Part shown: piece by piece, positions 5,622 to 6,494 of the stretch
Layout: the number at the start of each line of letters is the position of its first letter
Numbering within the stretch: the first letter of the stretch is position 1
Assembly (NCBI GenBank): GCA_002159155.1
Contig: LZRQ01000191.1
Coordinates: 1 to 6,494 of the forward strand
Source of the DNA: Firmicutes bacterium ZCTH02-B6
Lineage (GTDB): Bacteria > Bacillota > Limnochordia > Limnochordales > ZCTH02-B6
Length of the DNA stretch: 6,494 nt
Direction: 5' to 3'
Translations under genes and position numbers: made by a program
The notes under the pieces: generated by a model
Told to the model about the DNA's origin: nothing
Databases searched by the model: none
What the model saw: only the letters and a program-made list of their open reading frames with translations

Positions 5622-6221
5622 CGGCAAGCCGTAAATTCGGTGCCTGGCCTCAAAGGCGCGGATCTTGTCCTCGTACTGCAGCGTAATGCCGATGTCATCC
5701 AGCCCTTCCAAAAGGCAGTGGCGCCGGAAGGGATCGATGTCGAACGGAAACACCAGGTCCGCGTCGTCCCGCACTTGGCACTGTTCCAGGTCCACCGTCA
5801 GCCGGTACCCCGGCTGGGCCCCTGCCCGCTGGAACAGCTCGTCGACTTGCTCTTCGGGCAGGCGCACCGGCAAGATGCCGTTCTGGAAGCAGTTGTTGTA
5901 GAAGATGTCCGCGAAAGACGGCGCAATGATCACCCGGAAACCGTAGTCCAGCAACGCCCACGGCGCGTGCTCCCGCGACGAGCCGCAGCCGAAATTGTGG
6001 CGGGTCAAAAGGATGGTTGCGCCCTGGTATCGCGGGTCGTTGAGGATGAACTCCGGATTGGGCGTGCCATCCTCCAGAAACCGCCAGTCATAGAAGAGAA
6101 ACTGGCCGAAGCCGGTGCGCTCGATGCGCTTGAGAAACTGCTTAGGAATAATCTGGTCGGTGTCGACGTTAACACGGTCCAGGGGAACGACCAACCCCGT
6201 GTGAACGCGCAAGGGCTGCAT
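5610..6221 (-). CDS. leuD: 3-isopropylmalate dehydratase small subunit LeuD
   Basis: Small (swivel) subunit of the LeuCD isomerase, which converts 2-isopropylmalate to 3-isopropylmalate in leucine synthesis. In organisms with CimA the same or a paralogous LeuCD also converts citramalate to 3-methylmalate. The 203-residue sequence is the long bacterial LeuD form (about 200 aa, as in E. coli or Bacillus) rather than the short archaeal-type form of about 165 aa. Diagnostic stretches are VNVDTDQIIPKQFLKRIERTG (17-37, with the DTDQIIP core) and the swivel-loop motif HNFGCGSSREHAPWAL (75-90), followed by ILPVRL. The ATG at 6221-6219 has GGAGG (6236-6232) 10 nt upstream. It lies 111 nt after leuC and 75 nt before cimA, which suggests one operon with looser spacing than the ccm genes. 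Confidence 0.96.
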   Translation of the reverse strand: MQPLRVHTGLVVPLDRVNVDTDQIIPKQFLKRIERTGFGQFLFYDWRFLEDGTPNPEFILNDPRYQGATILLTRHNFGCGSSREHAPWALLDYGFRVIIAPSFADIFYNNCFQNGILPVRLPEEQVDELFQRAGAQPGYRLTVDLEQCQVRDDADLVFPFDIDPFRRHCLLEGLDDIGITLQYEDKIRAFEARHRIYGLPAAQ

Positions 6222-6332
6222 GGAAACCGCACCTCCGGATCGAATTCAGAAGCAACTTAGCGGCGCCCTTGGGCGGGCCGAGCGGGGCTAAAACCCGCAT
6301 GGATCGCCGGCCCTGCCCACAGGGTGCGGGTG
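6222..6332. other. leuC-leuD intergenic region
   Basis: This 111-nt gap is long for a leuC-leuD pair, which are usually adjacent or overlapping. It contains the leuD ribosome binding site, a 5-bp hairpin (GCGGG 6282-6286 with CCCGC 6294-6298, 7-nt loop carrying an A/T-run) and a near-palindrome CGCCCTTGGGCG (6264-6275). I found no convincing small gene or promoter in it. Confidence 0.4.
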
Positions 6333-6494
6333 TTACCCGGCGTACTCCGCGGCCCCATCCCACTCCCGGATGTCCACAAAATGGCCGGCGATGGCCGCGG
6401 CCGCCGCCATCTGCGGGCTCACCAGGTGCGTCCGCCCGCCGCGGCCTTGACGGCCTTCGAAGTTGCGGTTGGACGTGGAGGCGCAGCGCTCGCC
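6333..6494 (-). CDS. leuC: 3-isopropylmalate dehydratase large subunit LeuC (3' end only)
   Basis: Only the last 53 codons of leuC are in the window, ending in TAA at 6335-6333. The residues GERCASTSNRNFEGRQG are the strongly conserved late motif of the LeuC/aconitase family, followed by GRGGRTHLVSPQMAAAAAIA and a short tail EWDGAAEYAG. The large subunit carries the [4Fe-4S] cluster that binds the hydroxyacid substrate; the cluster-binding CxxC lies a little upstream, outside the window. It pairs with LeuD downstream. Identification is secure despite the short fragment. Confidence 0.95.
   Translation of the reverse strand, partial: GERCASTSNRNFEGRQGRGGRTHLVSPQMAAAAAIAGHFVDIREWDGAAEYAG

Noticed and set aside
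5085..6260. 391-aa plus-strand open frame opposite leuD and cimA
   Set aside because: It lies across two well-identified genes on the other strand, has no recognised motif and is typical of stop-poor antisense frames in GC-rich DNA.

Overview
This is a GC-rich window (roughly 60-65% G+C by eye) from a bacterium that uses strong GGAGG-type ribosome binding sites and frequent non-ATG starts: GTG for ccdA and ccmB, TTG for ccmA and ppa. Gene content and style suit a high-GC, possibly thermophilic Firmicutes-like or related deep-branching lineage. That placement is inference, because the window holds no rRNA or other marker gene.

Layout. (1) Positions 1-3178, minus strand: a tightly packed cytochrome c maturation (System I) operon transcribed ccmE > ccmA > ccmB > ccmC > ccmD-like > ccdA, the last gene running off the left edge. 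Three junctions are stop/start overlaps of the ATGA/GTGA kind. CcmE carries a CxxxY heme motif instead of the usual HxxxY, the mark of the variant System I (System I*). CcmF, and any thioredoxin-like partner, is not in the window and would have to lie beyond position 1 or elsewhere. (2) Positions 3179-3384: a divergent control region with a plausible ccmE promoter, a 10-bp GC-rich inverted repeat, and two tandem palindromic boxes (GGACAYTTGTCS) 22 bp apart that look like an operator. (3) Positions 3385-3873, plus strand: ppa, a family I inorganic pyrophosphatase, ending in a strong hairpin that includes its last codons and separates it from the convergent cimA. (4) Positions 3912-6494, minus strand: branched-chain amino-acid genes in the order leuC (3' end only) > leuD > cimA.

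How the genes work together. CcmABCD and CcmE move and chaperone heme on the outer face of the membrane for covalent attachment to apocytochromes c, and CcdA supplies reducing power to apocytochrome thiols, so the organism very probably makes c-type cytochromes for respiration. CimA condenses pyruvate with acetyl-CoA to citramalate, and LeuCD isomerises isopropylmalate and probably also citramalate, so the right-hand operon supports leucine synthesis and threonine-independent isoleucine synthesis. Ppa is a housekeeping enzyme that happens to share the divergent promoter region.

Nothing in the window amounts to a wholly new system. The points most worth a second look are the CxxxY CcmE in a ccmE-first operon, the paired palindromes upstream of it, and several start-codon and junction details. 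No tRNA, rRNA, CRISPR array, insertion sequence or prophage gene was seen.
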